This document shows positions 32,031-40,257 of a DNA stretch of 40,612 nt, piece after piece. A model generated the notes under the pieces. It was not told where the DNA came from. It did no database searches and was given only the letters and a program-made list of their open reading frames with translations. Source of the DNA: Clostridia bacterium (lineage in GTDB: Bacteria > Bacillota_A > Clostridia > Oscillospirales > CAG-272); assembly GCA_017466455.1 (NCBI GenBank), contig JAFTUD010000003.1, positions 1 to 40,612 of the forward strand, written 5' to 3'. The translations under genes were made by a program, and so were the position numbers. Numbering within the stretch: the first letter of the stretch is position 1; every line of letters begins with the position of its first letter.

Positions 32031-35000
32031 TTACTTGTTGTCGTCGCTGTAAAGAGCTGTGAACTTAACAAGGCGCTCGTACTTAGCCTTTGCGATTGCC
32101 TCAGCCTTAGCGAAGAGCTCTTGCGCTCTTTCAGGGAATTGCTGTGCAAGACGGCTGTAACGGGTTTCACTTGTGATGAATGCCTTATAGTCGCCGGTTG
32201 GCTCCTTAGAGTCGAGTGAGAATGGATTCTTACCCTCTGCCTTGAGTGCGGGGTTGAATCTGAACATCTGCCAGTAGCCTGCCTCAACTGCCTTCTTCAT
32301 CTCGCCTTGGCAGTTAGTCATACCGCCCTTAAGTCCGTGCATTTCGCATGGAGCATAGCCGATGATAAGTGAAGGTCCTGGATAAGCCTCAGCCTCAGCC
32401 ATAGCCTTGATTGTTTGTGCAGGGTCAGCACCCATAGCGATTTGTGCTACATATACATAGCCGTAGGACATTGCGATTTCAGCAAGGTTCTTCTTACCAA
32501 TTGCCTTACCTGCTGCTGCGAACTGAGCAACCTGTCCGATGTTAGAAGCCTTAGAAGCCTGTCCACCTGTGTTGGAGTAAACCTCAGTATCGAATACCAT
32601 TACATTTACATCCTCACCAGATGCGAGAACATGGTCAAGACCGCCAAATCCGATGTCATATGCCCATCCGTCTCCACCGAAGATCCATACGGACTTCTTA
32701 GAGAGGTAATCCTTTTCAGCAAGGATTTCCTTAGCTGTTGGGCAACCCTTGGAAGCAATCTCTTCAAGAGCTACGATAAGAGCCTTTGTTGCGCCGTCGT
32801 TTGCCTTTCCGTTGTCCTTTGTATCGATGTATGCTTGTGCTATTGCTTTGAATTCATCGGAAGCCTTGTCGCTTTCCATCATGCCCTTAACCTTAGCAAT
32901 AAGCTTTTCACGAATTGCCTTTTGTCCAAGGAACATACCAAGACCGTGCTCTGCGTTATCCTCAAAGAGTGAGTTTGCCCAAGCAGGTCCGCATCCGCTA
33001 TCCTTATTTACTGTGTAAGGAGTTGCAGGAGCTGAGCCACCCCAAATTGATGAGCATCCTGTTGCGTTTGAGATATACATTCTCTCACCGAAGAGCTGTG
33101 TGATAAGGCGTGCGTATGATGTTTCAGCACATCCTGCGCAAGAGCCTGAGAACTCAAGGAGAGGTTGGTTGAACTGGCTACCCTTTACTGAGAATTCAGC
33201 AAATGGAAGCTCCTTCTTGGAAACATTTGCTACTGCATAGTCAAATGCTGCCTGTTGGTCAGCCTGAGAAGCCTGTGCTACCATTCTGATAGCTGCCTTT
33301 TCAGGTGTGTTGTTAGCCTTTGCCTTAATAGTTACCGGACATACATTTACGCAAAGTCCGCAGCCCATACAGTCAAGTGGGCTAATTGCCATTGTGAACT
33401 TGTAGCCCTCGCATCCCTTACCGATCATCTTAGCTGTGAACTTTGTTGAAGCAGGCGCGTTCTTAGCCTCCTCCTCGTTCATAGCGAATGGACGGATTGT
33501 TGCGTGTGGACATACATATGCACAGTTATTACATTGGATACAGTTTTCAGGAATCCACTCAGGAACTGTTACTGCAACGCCACGCTTTTCGTAAGCAGCA
33601 GCACCCTGTGGGAATGTTCCGTCTGCATAGTCAACGAATGCAGATACAGGAAGGGAGTCACCCTCCATCTTAGAAACAGGGATAAGTACATTTTCAACAT
33701 ACTTAACGAGCTCAGGACGCTTGCCCTCTACTGTTTCCTTCTTAGCTACAACCTCAAGGTCCTTCCATGATGCAGGAACATCAACCTTAACGATTGCGTC
33801 CTTACCTGCGTCGATAGCCTTGTAGTTCATTTCAACTACTGCCTCGCCCTTCTTGAGGTAGGACTTCTTAGCCATGTATTTCATCTTGTCTATTGCTTCA
33901 TCAATAGGCATGATGTTTGCAAGTGTGAAGAATGCGGATTGGAGAATTGTATTTGTTCTCTTGCCCATTCCGATTTCGATTGCCTTGTCAATAGCGTTTA
34001 CGATGTAGAACTTAATGTCGTTTACAGCGATATACTTCTTAACCTCGTTAGGAAGAACTGCATCAAGCTCATCAACGCCCCATTGGCAGTTGAGAAGGAA
34101 TGTTCCGCCAGGCTTAACATCGTTTACGATCTTGTAGCCCTTGAGCATGTATGATGGGTTGTGGCATGCTACGAAGTCAGCCTTTGTGATGTAGTATGGG
34201 CTCTTGATTTGCTTATCACCGAAGCGAAGGTGAGAAATTGTAATTCCACCTGTCTTCTTTGAGTCATACTGGAAGTATGCCTGAATGAACTTATCGGTAT
34301 TGTCACCGATGATCTTGATTGAGTTCTTGTTAGCACCAACGGTTCCGTCTCCGCCAAGACCCCAGAACTTGCAAGAGATTGTTCCCTTTGCGCTTGTGTC
34401 AGGAGCAACGGTTTCAGGAAGTGAAAGTCCTGTTACATCGTCAACAATTCCGATTGTGAAGTTTGCCTTAGGTGTATCAAGATTGAGGTTTTCATATACT
34501 GCGAAGATTGATGCAGGTGTTGTATCCTTAGAGCCAAGACCGTAACGACCGCCAACTACCTTTGCATTGAAGCCCTTAATTGCAAGAGCTGAAACAACAT
34601 CAAGATAGAGTGGCTCACCAAGAGAGCCAGGCTCCTTTGTTCTGTCAAGAACTGCAATCTTCTTAGCGGTTGCAGGAATAGCCTCAAGAAGCTTGTCCGC
34701 TACGAAAGGACGGTAGAGTCTTACCTTAACAAGACCAACCTTTTCGCCCTTAGCTGTGAGGTAGTCAATAACCTCCTCGCAAACATCACATACAGAGCCC
34801 ATTGCAACGATTACTCTGTCTGCATCGGGTGCGCCGTAGTAGTTAAAGAGCTTGTAGTTTGTACCGATCTTCTCGTTTACCTTGTCCATGTACTCCTCAA
34901 CGATTGCGGGAAGTGCGTTGTAGTAGGAGTTACAAGCCTCTCTGTGCTGGAAGAAGATATCTCCGTTTTCTGCTGAGCCACGGAGAACAGGATGCTCAGG

Positions 35001-35630
35001 ATTGATTGCTCTTGCACGGAACTGCGCGATTGCGTCCTTATCAACCATTTCCTCAAGATCCTTGTAGTCCCAAACCTCGATCTTTTGGATCTCGTGAGAT
35101 GTACGGAAGCCGTCGAAGAAGTTGATGAACGGAACTCTACCCTTGATTGTAGCAAGGTGTGCAACTGCACCGAGGTCCATAACCTCCTGAGGGTTGGTGT
35201 TTGCCATCATTGCATAGCCTGTCTGACGGCAAGCGTATACATCGGAGTGGTCACCGAAAATGTTAAGCGCGTGTGATGCTACACAACGAGCTGATACATG
35301 AATAACATTAGGAAGCAATTCACCTGCGATCTTATACATGTTAGGAATCATCAAGAGAAGTCCCTGTGATGCTGTATAAGTTGTTGTGAGCGCTCCTGCT
35401 GCGAGTGAGCCGTGTACAGTACCTGCAGCGCCTGCCTCGGACTGCATTTCTGTAACTCTTACCTGTTCGCCAAAGATGTTCTTAAGACCTGTTGCTGACC
35501 AAGAGTCAGTAAGCTCTGCCATAACACTTGACGGGGTGATTGGGTAAATCGCTGCAACCTCAGTAAACGCATAGCTGACTGTAGCGGCGGCGGTATTACC
35601 GTCCATTGACTGTTTCTTTCTTGTTACCAT
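32031..35630 (-). CDS. nifJ: Pyruvate:ferredoxin (flavodoxin) oxidoreductase, single chain
   Basis: This enzyme oxidises pyruvate with CoA to acetyl-CoA and CO2, passing electrons to ferredoxin or flavodoxin; it is central to anaerobic fermentation. At 1199 aa it has the full length of the homodimeric type, with all domains in order. AAIYPITPSS lies near residue 30. Two 4Fe-4S motifs CIQCNNCAYVCP and CMGCGLCVNVCP lie near 690 and 745. A third Cys set begins CAGCAETSY, and the thiamine diphosphate motif GDGWAYDIG is near 960, followed by SNTGGQ. The ATG at 35630 follows AGGAGG. It is monocistronic with its own promoter and terminator. Secure assignment. Confidence 0.98.
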   Translation of the reverse strand: MVTRKKQSMDGNTAAATVSYAFTEVAAIYPITPSSVMAELTDSWSATGLKNIFGEQVRVTEMQSEAGAAGTVHGSLAAGALTTTYTASQGLLLMIPNMYKIAGELLPNVIHVSARCVASHALNIFGDHSDVYACRQTGYAMMANTNPQEVMDLGAVAHLATIKGRVPFINFFDGFRTSHEIQKIEVWDYKDLEEMVDKDAIAQFRARAINPEHPVLRGSAENGDIFFQHREACNSYYNALPAIVEEYMDKVNEKIGTNYKLFNYYGAPDADRVIVAMGSVCDVCEEVIDYLTAKGEKVGLVKVRLYRPFVADKLLEAIPATAKKIAVLDRTKEPGSLGEPLYLDVVSALAIKGFNAKVVGGRYGLGSKDTTPASIFAVYENLNLDTPKANFTIGIVDDVTGLSLPETVAPDTSAKGTISCKFWGLGGDGTVGANKNSIKIIGDNTDKFIQAYFQYDSKKTGGITISHLRFGDKQIKSPYYITKADFVACHNPSYMLKGYKIVNDVKPGGTFLLNCQWGVDELDAVLPNEVKKYIAVNDIKFYIVNAIDKAIEIGMGKRTNTILQSAFFTLANIMPIDEAIDKMKYMAKKSYLKKGEAVVEMNYKAIDAGKDAIVKVDVPASWKDLEVVAKKETVEGKRPELVKYVENVLIPVSKMEGDSLPVSAFVDYADGTFPQGAAAYEKRGVAVTVPEWIPENCIQCNNCAYVCPHATIRPFAMNEEEAKNAPASTKFTAKMIGKGCEGYKFTMAISPLDCMGCGLCVNVCPVTIKAKANNTPEKAAIRMVAQASQADQQAAFDYAVANVSKKELPFAEFSVKGSQFNQPLLEFSGSCAGCAETSYARLITQLFGERMYISNATGCSSIWGGSAPATPYTVNKDSGCGPAWANSLFEDNAEHGLGMFLGQKAIREKLIAKVKGMMESDKASDEFKAIAQAYIDTKDNGKANDGATKALIVALEEIASKGCPTAKEILAEKDYLSKKSVWIFGGDGWAYDIGFGGLDHVLASGEDVNVMVFDTEVYSNTGGQASKASNIGQVAQFAAAGKAIGKKNLAEIAMSYGYVYVAQIAMGADPAQTIKAMAEAEAYPGPSLIIGYAPCEMHGLKGGMTNCQGEMKKAVEAGYWQMFRFNPALKAEGKNPFSLDSKEPTGDYKAFITSETRYSRLAQQFPERAQELFAKAEAIAKAKYERLVKFTALYSDDNK

Positions 35631-35680
35631 AAGAAAAAACCTCCTAAAAATTTATATAAAATTTTATAATACCTTATCGG

Positions 35681-35700
35681 GCGGGCGCATGCCCGTACCC
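35681..35700 (-). promoter_or_regulatory. GC-rich hairpin in the PFOR leader
   Basis: CGGGC-GCAT-GCCCG (35682-35695), extendable by GGG/CCC across a 2-nt bulge, within an otherwise AT-rich 5' untranslated leader. It lies between the promoter and the ribosome binding site and may stabilise the mRNA. Confidence 0.4.
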
Positions 35701-35705
35701 TATAT

Positions 35706-35734
35706 ATAATATCACTTTTGTTGTGGAATTTCAA
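35706..35734 (-). promoter_or_regulatory. Promoter of the PFOR gene
   Basis: Minus strand TTGAAA (35729-35734), a 17-bp spacer ending in TGA, TATTAT (35706-35711). Confidence 0.7.
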
Positions 35735-35800
35735 TAGTAAAGTAATATTTTTTTAATTTTTAATTAAATTGCACAATTTTTTTGGAAATTTACAGGCTTT

Positions 35801-36004
35801 TTACTCGGATATTTCAAATTCATCGAGGCTTGCTAAGGACAGGTCCTTTATATTTCCCTTGGTGCGTTCAAAATACGATATTTTTTGTCTTGCGAGGAAC
35901 ACAAGAAGCTTTTCTACGCTCATATTCTCTCCCTTGGCGACAATAGCGAGCTTTTTGGCGTCCTGCTCGTTTAGCTTGACCTTGATTGTGAATGTTTTTT
36001 TCAT
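35801..36004 (-). CDS. Small protein, possibly ribbon-helix-helix-like
   Basis: A 67-aa protein with a beta-strand-like start (TFTIKVKL) followed by two predicted helices (NEQDAKKLAIVAKGE and SVEKLLVFLARQKISYFE). This strand-helix-helix order and length fits ribbon-helix-helix DNA-binding proteins or small antitoxins, but I recognise no specific family. AAAGGAG lies 7 nt before the ATG at 36004, and a promoter (36036-36064) is present. It is divergent from the comM/yifB homologue, with the two promoters touching, so it might influence that gene. No toxin gene is adjacent. Function unknown. Confidence 0.7.
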   Translation of the reverse strand: MKKTFTIKVKLNEQDAKKLAIVAKGENMSVEKLLVFLARQKISYFERTKGNIKDLSLASLDEFEISE

Positions 36005-36035
36005 TTGATTTCTCCTTTGCGATTATTACAATTAC

Positions 36036-36064
36036 ATTGTATCATATTTTTTCGTATTTGTCTT
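36036..36064 (-). promoter_or_regulatory. Promoter of the small RHH-like gene
   Basis: Minus strand AAGACA (36059-36064), a 17-bp spacer ending in TGA, TACAAT (36036-36041). Abuts the divergent promoter at 36063. Confidence 0.5.
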
Positions 36065-36091
36065 GCTATTTTTAACATTTTATGATAATAT
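36063..36091 (+). promoter_or_regulatory. Promoter of the comM/yifB homologue
   Basis: TTGCTA (36063-36068), a 17-bp spacer ending in TGA, TAATAT (36086-36091), 35 bp before the ATG. Confidence 0.6.
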
Positions 36092-36125
36092 TTTTATATA
36101 CGATTTTTGAAACGGAGAAAAATAT

Positions 36126-37691
36126 ATGCTTAGTTGTGTATACAGTGCGGGAATTTCGGGCATTGACGGCTTTTTAGTCACGGTTGAGTGCAACTGCACA
36201 AAGCGCATGGCAAGCTTTGAAATTGTCGGGCTTCCCGATAATGCGATAAAGGAAGCTAAGGAGCGTGTGCGCTCTGCCATGGTTAATTCGGGATACGGCT
36301 TTCCCGATATGGACATAATTGTCAATCTCGCTCCTGCGGATATTAAAAAAGAGGGCTCTGCCTTTGACCTTGCAATTATAATGAGTCTTTTGCAGGCATC
36401 GGGCAGGCTTGGCAGTATTGAGGACAGTAAAAATACCGATTTGAGTGGCGACTGCTTTATTGGCGAGCTATCGCTTTCGGGTGAGATACGGGCTGTGCGC
36501 GGTGCGCTATGTATGGCTATTTCCGCTAAAAATGCCGGCAAGAGGCGCATTTTCGTTCCTAAGGATAACGCAAAAGAGGTGTCTGTTGTCAGTGGGCTTG
36601 AGGTTTATGCGGTTGAGCGTGTCAGCGAGGTTGTTGACTTCCTTATCGGCGTGCAATCGCTTGAAAGGTTTATTTATGAGCCGAGTGAGGCGGAGCTTGA
36701 TGTGAAATGTCCCGATTTTGAGGATGTTAAGGGTCAGGCTATGGCGAAGCGCGCGGTTGAGATTGCGGCGGCAGGCGGACACAATATTCTTCTTATCGGT
36801 CCGCCAGGCACGGGCAAATCAATGATTGCAAAGCGAATACCCTCTATTCTTCCCGAGATGACCTTTGAGGAAAGCATTGAAACAACCAAGGTACACTCTA
36901 TTTCGGGAATTTTACCGAGTGATGTATCGCTAATTCGCACCCGTCCCTTCCGTTCACCTCATCATACGATGTCTACTCCGTCGCTTGTCGGCGGTGGCAG
37001 AATCCCTATGCCCGGTGAGGTTTCGCTCGCTAACAACGGTGTACTTTTCCTTGATGAATTTCCCGAATTTTCAAAGAGCGTTACCGAGGCGCTCCGTCAA
37101 CCGCTTGAGGACGGGGCGGTCACTATAACCCGTGCCTCGGGAAGGGTCAGATATCCCTGCTCCTTTATGCTTGTTTGCGCTATGAACCCTTGTAGGTGCG
37201 GTTACAGGGGGCATCCTACACATGCTTGCACCTGCTCTGACACAGATGTGAGAAAGTACATAGGCAAAATAAGCGGTCCCTTGCTTGACAGAATTGATAT
37301 TCAAATTGAGGTGCCTTCTCTTGCTTACAGTGAGATTTCAGATGATGGCAGAAAGGAAGAGCCCTCAAGTGTGATAAGAGAACGGGTAAATCGCGCAAGA
37401 CAAATTGCGCAGGAGCGCTTCAAGGATGAAAAAACGGACAACGGGGGAACTATTTTCTGTAACGGTCAAATGGAAGCGAGGCACATACGCAAGTATTGTG
37501 CGCTTGATGATGCTTGTAAGCGACTTATGGAAAGGGCGTATGATTCGCTTGGACTTTCCGCAAGGGGTCATGATAGGATTTTGAAGCTTGCGAGAACCAT
37601 TGCCGACCTTGCGGGTGATGAGAATATTTCACCTCGCCATCTTGCCGAGGCTATTCAGCTACGGGCTCTTGATAAAAATTTCAGCATTTAA
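36126..37691 (+). CDS. comM: YifB/ComM family Mg-chelatase-like AAA+ ATPase
   Basis: A 521-aa AAA+ protein of the YifB/ComM family. In naturally competent species ComM is a hexameric helicase that extends branch migration during transformation; elsewhere the family's role is less clear. The N-terminal Lon-protease-like domain reads SAGISGIDGFLVTVE and EIVGLPDNAIKEAKERVRSA. Walker A GPPGTGKS starts at about residue 225, Walker B FLDEFPEF follows, and a Cys-rich loop NPCRCGYRGHPTHACTC precedes the Mg-chelatase C-terminal helices. The ATG at 36126 is preceded by CGGAGAAAAAT. Length is normal. The gene is monocistronic with a terminator at 37716. The symbol follows the family name. Confidence 0.94.
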   Translation: MLSCVYSAGISGIDGFLVTVECNCTKRMASFEIVGLPDNAIKEAKERVRSAMVNSGYGFPDMDIIVNLAPADIKKEGSAFDLAIIMSLLQASGRLGSIEDSKNTDLSGDCFIGELSLSGEIRAVRGALCMAISAKNAGKRRIFVPKDNAKEVSVVSGLEVYAVERVSEVVDFLIGVQSLERFIYEPSEAELDVKCPDFEDVKGQAMAKRAVEIAAAGGHNILLIGPPGTGKSMIAKRIPSILPEMTFEESIETTKVHSISGILPSDVSLIRTRPFRSPHHTMSTPSLVGGGRIPMPGEVSLANNGVLFLDEFPEFSKSVTEALRQPLEDGAVTITRASGRVRYPCSFMLVCAMNPCRCGYRGHPTHACTCSDTDVRKYIGKISGPLLDRIDIQIEVPSLAYSEISDDGRKEEPSSVIRERVNRARQIAQERFKDEKTDNGGTIFCNGQMEARHIRKYCALDDACKRLMERAYDSLGLSARGHDRILKLARTIADLAGDENISPRHLAEAIQLRALDKNFSI

Positions 37692-37715
37692 AAAAGATGT
37701 TGCAATAAGAAAGCG

Positions 37716-37743
37716 AAAGGACTATCCGTTTGGATAGTCCTTT
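37716..37743 (+). terminator. Terminator of the comM homologue (first of a duplicated pair)
   Basis: A perfect 12-bp stem AAAGGACTATCC-GTTT-GGATAGTCCTTT with T-run. Confidence 0.9.
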
Positions 37744-37780
37744 TTGTTTTTAAGGTGATAGCGAAATGAGTACAAAATTA

Positions 37781-37808
37781 AAAGGACTACCCGTTTGGAT
37801 AGTCCTTT
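37781..37808 (-). terminator. Terminator of the LRR protein gene (second of the pair)
   Basis: AAAGGACTACCC-GTTT-GGATAGTCCTTT, the same hairpin as at 37716 with one change. The plus-strand C-A mismatch is a G-U pair in minus-strand RNA, the strand it should terminate. It lies 10 bp from the LRR gene stop. Confidence 0.85.
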
Positions 37809-37817
37809 TGGTTTTTA

Positions 37818-39746
37818 TCAGAAGTTGTCTTTTTTGATTGTTGGAATTACTGCCTCAACGGATACGGGGCTAAGCTCGCTTGATGCCTTTTCGTAGGTTA
37901 CTGTGTAAAGGCTTCCGTCTGCGTAGTCAAGTGTTGTTACCTTGCATACTGTGTCAGCATCTTGGATATATTCAACATCCTCACCCTCTACATATGCATA
38001 TGCGGCGATAACAAGCTCAAGCTTCTTAAGCTCTTCGGAGTTAAAGCCTGAGATTTGGAATGCGAAGTTTGCATACTCTGTTCCTGTCATTTCAACAACG
38101 AGCGCGCCACTCTTGCCCTCGGCAAGGTTAGGTGCGTAATTAACCATGAAGGAGTTAGATGTGAGATGTGACGGATTTACCATGAAGATACCGAACTGAA
38201 CATCCTTCTCGTTATAGTCGTTAAAGAGTGTAACGAGGTCAGTATTAACTGTCCAACCGCCTGCAAGACCGCCGTTTGCGTTTGTGGAATAGCCACCGCT
38301 TGTGGAAATCATTGCGCCGAGAGTAATTTCATTATCAAGCGCTTTACAGCCCTCGTTGTCGCACCAAACGGTGTGAAGTCCACTCTTTGCAAATCCCTCT
38401 GCGTAAGCAACTGCGTGCTTTTCAATGTGTTCAAGTGCCTCAGCGTCAAGGAATTTATCGCACTTGCCCTCGCCAAAGTTTTCACAAAGGTTAGGTGTTG
38501 TGCAGTCAAAGTCGTTGATATAGTTATGAGTTGTGAGCATTGTATTAGGTGTTTCGCCCTCGCTAAGCACCTTAGTGCAGAAGCAACGGGTTACGCCCTT
38601 TTCGTTTGAATAGCATGTAGCAGGCTCAATGGTTGAATGTTTAGGGCTTGCAAGGTGCTTTGAAGTGTCGGTTTCCGAAGCGCAGAAAACAGTTGTTCTT
38701 GAATTGGTGTAACTTGCAAAATCGCTACTTGATTTATCATTAGCGTTAGCGAAGATGATTTTTGAAGTTTTCCAGTTGGTTGTATTTATCTCGGTCATAT
38801 CTCCAAGGAATACAACCGTGCTTGTAACATTCTTGAAAAGATAGCTACCGCTTGCGGAGGTGATCTGTGTTCCGAACACCAAAACGCTGTTAATGGATGT
38901 GGCACCTTCAAAGGTGTTTGTGTGAATGGTGTGAAGGCTTTCGGGGAAATAGTAAATATCGGGTTTTGCAGGGGCTGTATCACTTGTAGTAAATGGTTCG
39001 CTTACAAAATACACTTTACTGAGGTTTTGAAATACTGCGTATCTATTTGAACCGGTTTTTTCAAGTATTTGAATGTTTTTCGATAGATAAACGGGACCCA
39101 AGCTTGAGCAACCATTAAAGAAGTTACCCTCACCTGTTATCGTGGTAATGCAGTCGGGAATGCTAAGCGCCTTTAATTTTGAGCAACCGGCGAACATCCA
39201 ACCGGAAAGGGTTGTAAATTCGGTATCGGCTTCTGTATGCTCAAAAACAACCTCTTCAAGAACCGCTGAGTTTTGAAAACCGGTGCTACCAATGGATGTA
39301 ACGGTGTGGGGGAATGTGATTTTCTTAACCGAGCTCAAGGAGTGGGCAAATTGATCTCCAAGGGTAGTAATTCCCTCCGGAATATCAAGCTCAACAATGT
39401 TGTCAATTGTGTAGCTTACCTTGTTTTCCGCATCCTTGTAGTATCCGTTTTCGGTAAGGAATGAAAAGTCGAGCGCATTTTTAAGTCCGGCGTTTCCGTA
39501 GGAGCCCTTTGAAACGGTTGCTTGGTCCTTGAAAATATAAGTGCTTGGGCAAGCAAATCCCGTGTCGAAGATAACATAGTCGTCGGTAGAATTTGCAAAT
39601 GTTGCCTTTGCGGGCGCATTTGGTATGATTGTAACTTCAACTGTTTCACCATCAAGTTTTGTGAGTGTTTTTGCGCTTGTGCTGAGTGCAAATAGTGTGC
39701 ATACGATAAGAGCAAGAGCAAAAACTAAAAATAGTCTTTTTTTCAT
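37818..39746 (-). CDS. Secreted BspA-like leucine-rich repeat protein with shared C-terminal module
   Basis: A 642-aa exported protein. The signal peptide covers about residues 1-25 (MKKRLF, hydrophobic core, STSA). From about 115 to 335 it carries LRR_5/BspA-type repeats, recognisable by units such as LDIPEGITTLG, ITFPHTVTSIG and LSIPDCITTI. A Cys-rich linker follows (about 378-430: CYS, CFC, CTTPNLCE, CDK). Residues 446-630 are the module shared with the proteins at 22875 and 40258 (CDNEGC, FGIFMVNPSHL, GALVVEMTGTEY). No LPXTG or other cell-wall anchor is seen. The start is the ATG at 39746 after AAGGAG; the reading from 39788 would precede the signal peptide with a hairpin-encoded stretch. 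Likely a surface adhesin (inference). Confidence 0.85.
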   Translation of the reverse strand: MKKRLFLVFALALIVCTLFALSTSAKTLTKLDGETVEVTIIPNAPAKATFANSTDDYVIFDTGFACPSTYIFKDQATVSKGSYGNAGLKNALDFSFLTENGYYKDAENKVSYTIDNIVELDIPEGITTLGDQFAHSLSSVKKITFPHTVTSIGSTGFQNSAVLEEVVFEHTEADTEFTTLSGWMFAGCSKLKALSIPDCITTITGEGNFFNGCSSLGPVYLSKNIQILEKTGSNRYAVFQNLSKVYFVSEPFTTSDTAPAKPDIYYFPESLHTIHTNTFEGATSINSVLVFGTQITSASGSYLFKNVTSTVVFLGDMTEINTTNWKTSKIIFANANDKSSSDFASYTNSRTTVFCASETDTSKHLASPKHSTIEPATCYSNEKGVTRCFCTKVLSEGETPNTMLTTHNYINDFDCTTPNLCENFGEGKCDKFLDAEALEHIEKHAVAYAEGFAKSGLHTVWCDNEGCKALDNEITLGAMISTSGGYSTNANGGLAGGWTVNTDLVTLFNDYNEKDVQFGIFMVNPSHLTSNSFMVNYAPNLAEGKSGALVVEMTGTEYANFAFQISGFNSEELKKLELVIAAYAYVEGEDVEYIQDADTVCKVTTLDYADGSLYTVTYEKASSELSPVSVEAVIPTIKKDNF

Positions 39747-39762
39747 AATTTCTCTCCTTGCA

Positions 39763-39783
39763 GGGTCGAGAGGCTCGACACCC
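39763..39783 (-). promoter_or_regulatory. Hairpin in the LRR gene leader next to the ribosome binding site
   Basis: GTCGAG-AGG-CTCGAC with extra GG/CC pairing, ending about 5 nt before AAGGAG of the LRR gene. Could affect translation. Confidence 0.4.
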
Positions 39784-39807
39784 ATCATAAAATATTATTA
39801 CAATATA

Positions 39808-39837
39808 AGTATATCACACATTCCCTCTGTTTGTCAA
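39808..39837 (-). promoter_or_regulatory. Promoter of the LRR protein gene
   Basis: Minus strand TTGACA (39832-39837), an 18-bp spacer ending in TGA, TATACT (39808-39813). Confidence 0.7.
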
Positions 39838-39857
39838 TATTGCACAATTAACAAATA

Positions 39858-39867
39858 CCCCCCCCCC
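39858..39867. repeat. Homopolymeric C10 tract (G10 on the minus strand)
   Basis: Ten consecutive Cs about 21 bp upstream of the -35 box of the LRR protein gene. Confidence 0.9.
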
Positions 39868-39903
39868 ATTTTTTGTGCATTTTGCACAAAAACATAAAAA
39901 TAT

Positions 39904-39927
39904 CACTCCTTCCTCACGGAAGGAGTG
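39904..39927 (-). terminator. Strong hairpin ending the structured region, possible minus-strand terminator
   Basis: A perfect 10-bp stem CACTCCTTCC-TCAC-GGAAGGAGTG. On the minus strand ATATTTTTATGTTTTT follows, a reasonable U-tract. It could end a minus-strand RNA covering 39944-40200. Confidence 0.5.
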
Positions 39928-39943
39928 TATAGAAGAACCTAAC

Positions 39944-40037
39944 CTACCTGTTCTTGCGAACAGTTTTGCTAAAGCAAAAGTGAAAATCAAATAGCATTTT
40001 CACGGGTAGAACCTTGTTACTCGCAAGCTCGTAATAA
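39944..40037. repeat. Structured 94-nt unit 1
   Basis: Closing stem CTACC (39944-39948) / GGTAG (40005-40009) encloses three hairpins: TGTTC-TTGC-GAACA, TTTTGC-TAAA-GCAAAA, and GTGAAAAT / ATTTTCAC with loop CAAATAGC. A 28-nt block (40010-40037) containing CTTGTTACTCGCAAGCTCG follows and can form TTGTTAC/GTAATAA. Strand undetermined. Confidence 0.75.
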
Positions 40038-40042
40038 GAACA

Positions 40043-40136
40043 CGACCAACTATTCTTGCGAATAGGTGCTTCTCTCTTGCAAAAATCAAATAGAATTTTT
40101 GCGGTCGCAACCTTGTTACTCGCAAGCTCGTAATAA
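40043..40136. repeat. Structured 94-nt unit 2
   Basis: Same architecture as unit 1 at a 99-nt period. The closing stem CGACC (40043-40047) / GGTCG (40103-40107) encloses CTATTC-TTGC-GAATAG and GCAAAAAT / ATTTTTGC with loop CAAATAGA. The 28-nt block (40109-40136) is identical to that in unit 1. Stems differ from unit 1 by paired changes. The middle hairpin of unit 1 is not preserved. Confidence 0.75.
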
Positions 40137-40137
40137 T

Positions 40138-40201
40138 CAAAACGCAGTTTTGTATCTCATCAAGGCAACGACTTGTGTTGCATAAAAAGTCTAACTTGCC
40201 T
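40138..40201. other. Two further hairpins after the 94-nt units
   Basis: CAAAAC-GCA-GTTTTG (40138-40152), then AGGCAA (40163-40168) / TTGCCT (40196-40201) enclosing GACTT (40170-40174) / AAGTC (40187-40191). Confidence 0.55.
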
Positions 40202-40220
40202 GCTCTACAAACGACTAAAA

Positions 40221-40245
40221 AAATACGCTCACAAGGAGCGTATTT
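40221..40245 (-). terminator. Terminator of the partial surface-protein gene
   Basis: A 10-bp stem AAATACGCTC (40221-40230) / GAGCGTATTT (40236-40245) with T-run on both strands, 12 bp after the stop codon. Confidence 0.85.
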
Positions 40246-40257
40246 TTATTTAGGCTA

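Larger units (their letters stand above)
39747..40257. other. 510-bp intergenic region, repeat- and hairpin-rich
   Basis: Holds, in order: a hairpin in the LRR gene leader, the promoter (39808-39837), a C10 tract (39858-39867), an A/T-flanked hairpin TTTTTGTGCA-TTT-TGCACAAAAA (about 39870-39892), a perfect 10-bp hairpin (39904-39927), two 94-nt structured units (39944-40136), two more hairpins, and the terminator of the next gene (40221-40245). No ORF is credible. Confidence 0.75.

Noticed and set aside
36080..36550. 156-codon minus ORF opposite the start of the comM homologue
   Set aside because: It is an antisense reading of a well-supported gene with no ribosome binding site and Ser/Pro-rich composition typical of a shadow frame.
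39944..40037. tRNA-like cloverleaf in structured unit 1
   Set aside because: The closing stem is only 5 bp, the arms do not match D, anticodon and T arm lengths, and no GTTCGA-type loop is present.
39625..40257. CRISPR array or attC-type integron sites in the structured repeat region
   Set aside because: Only two units, no regular short repeat with unique spacers, no cas genes, and the attC core motifs GTTRRRY/RYYYAAC are not in the right pairing.
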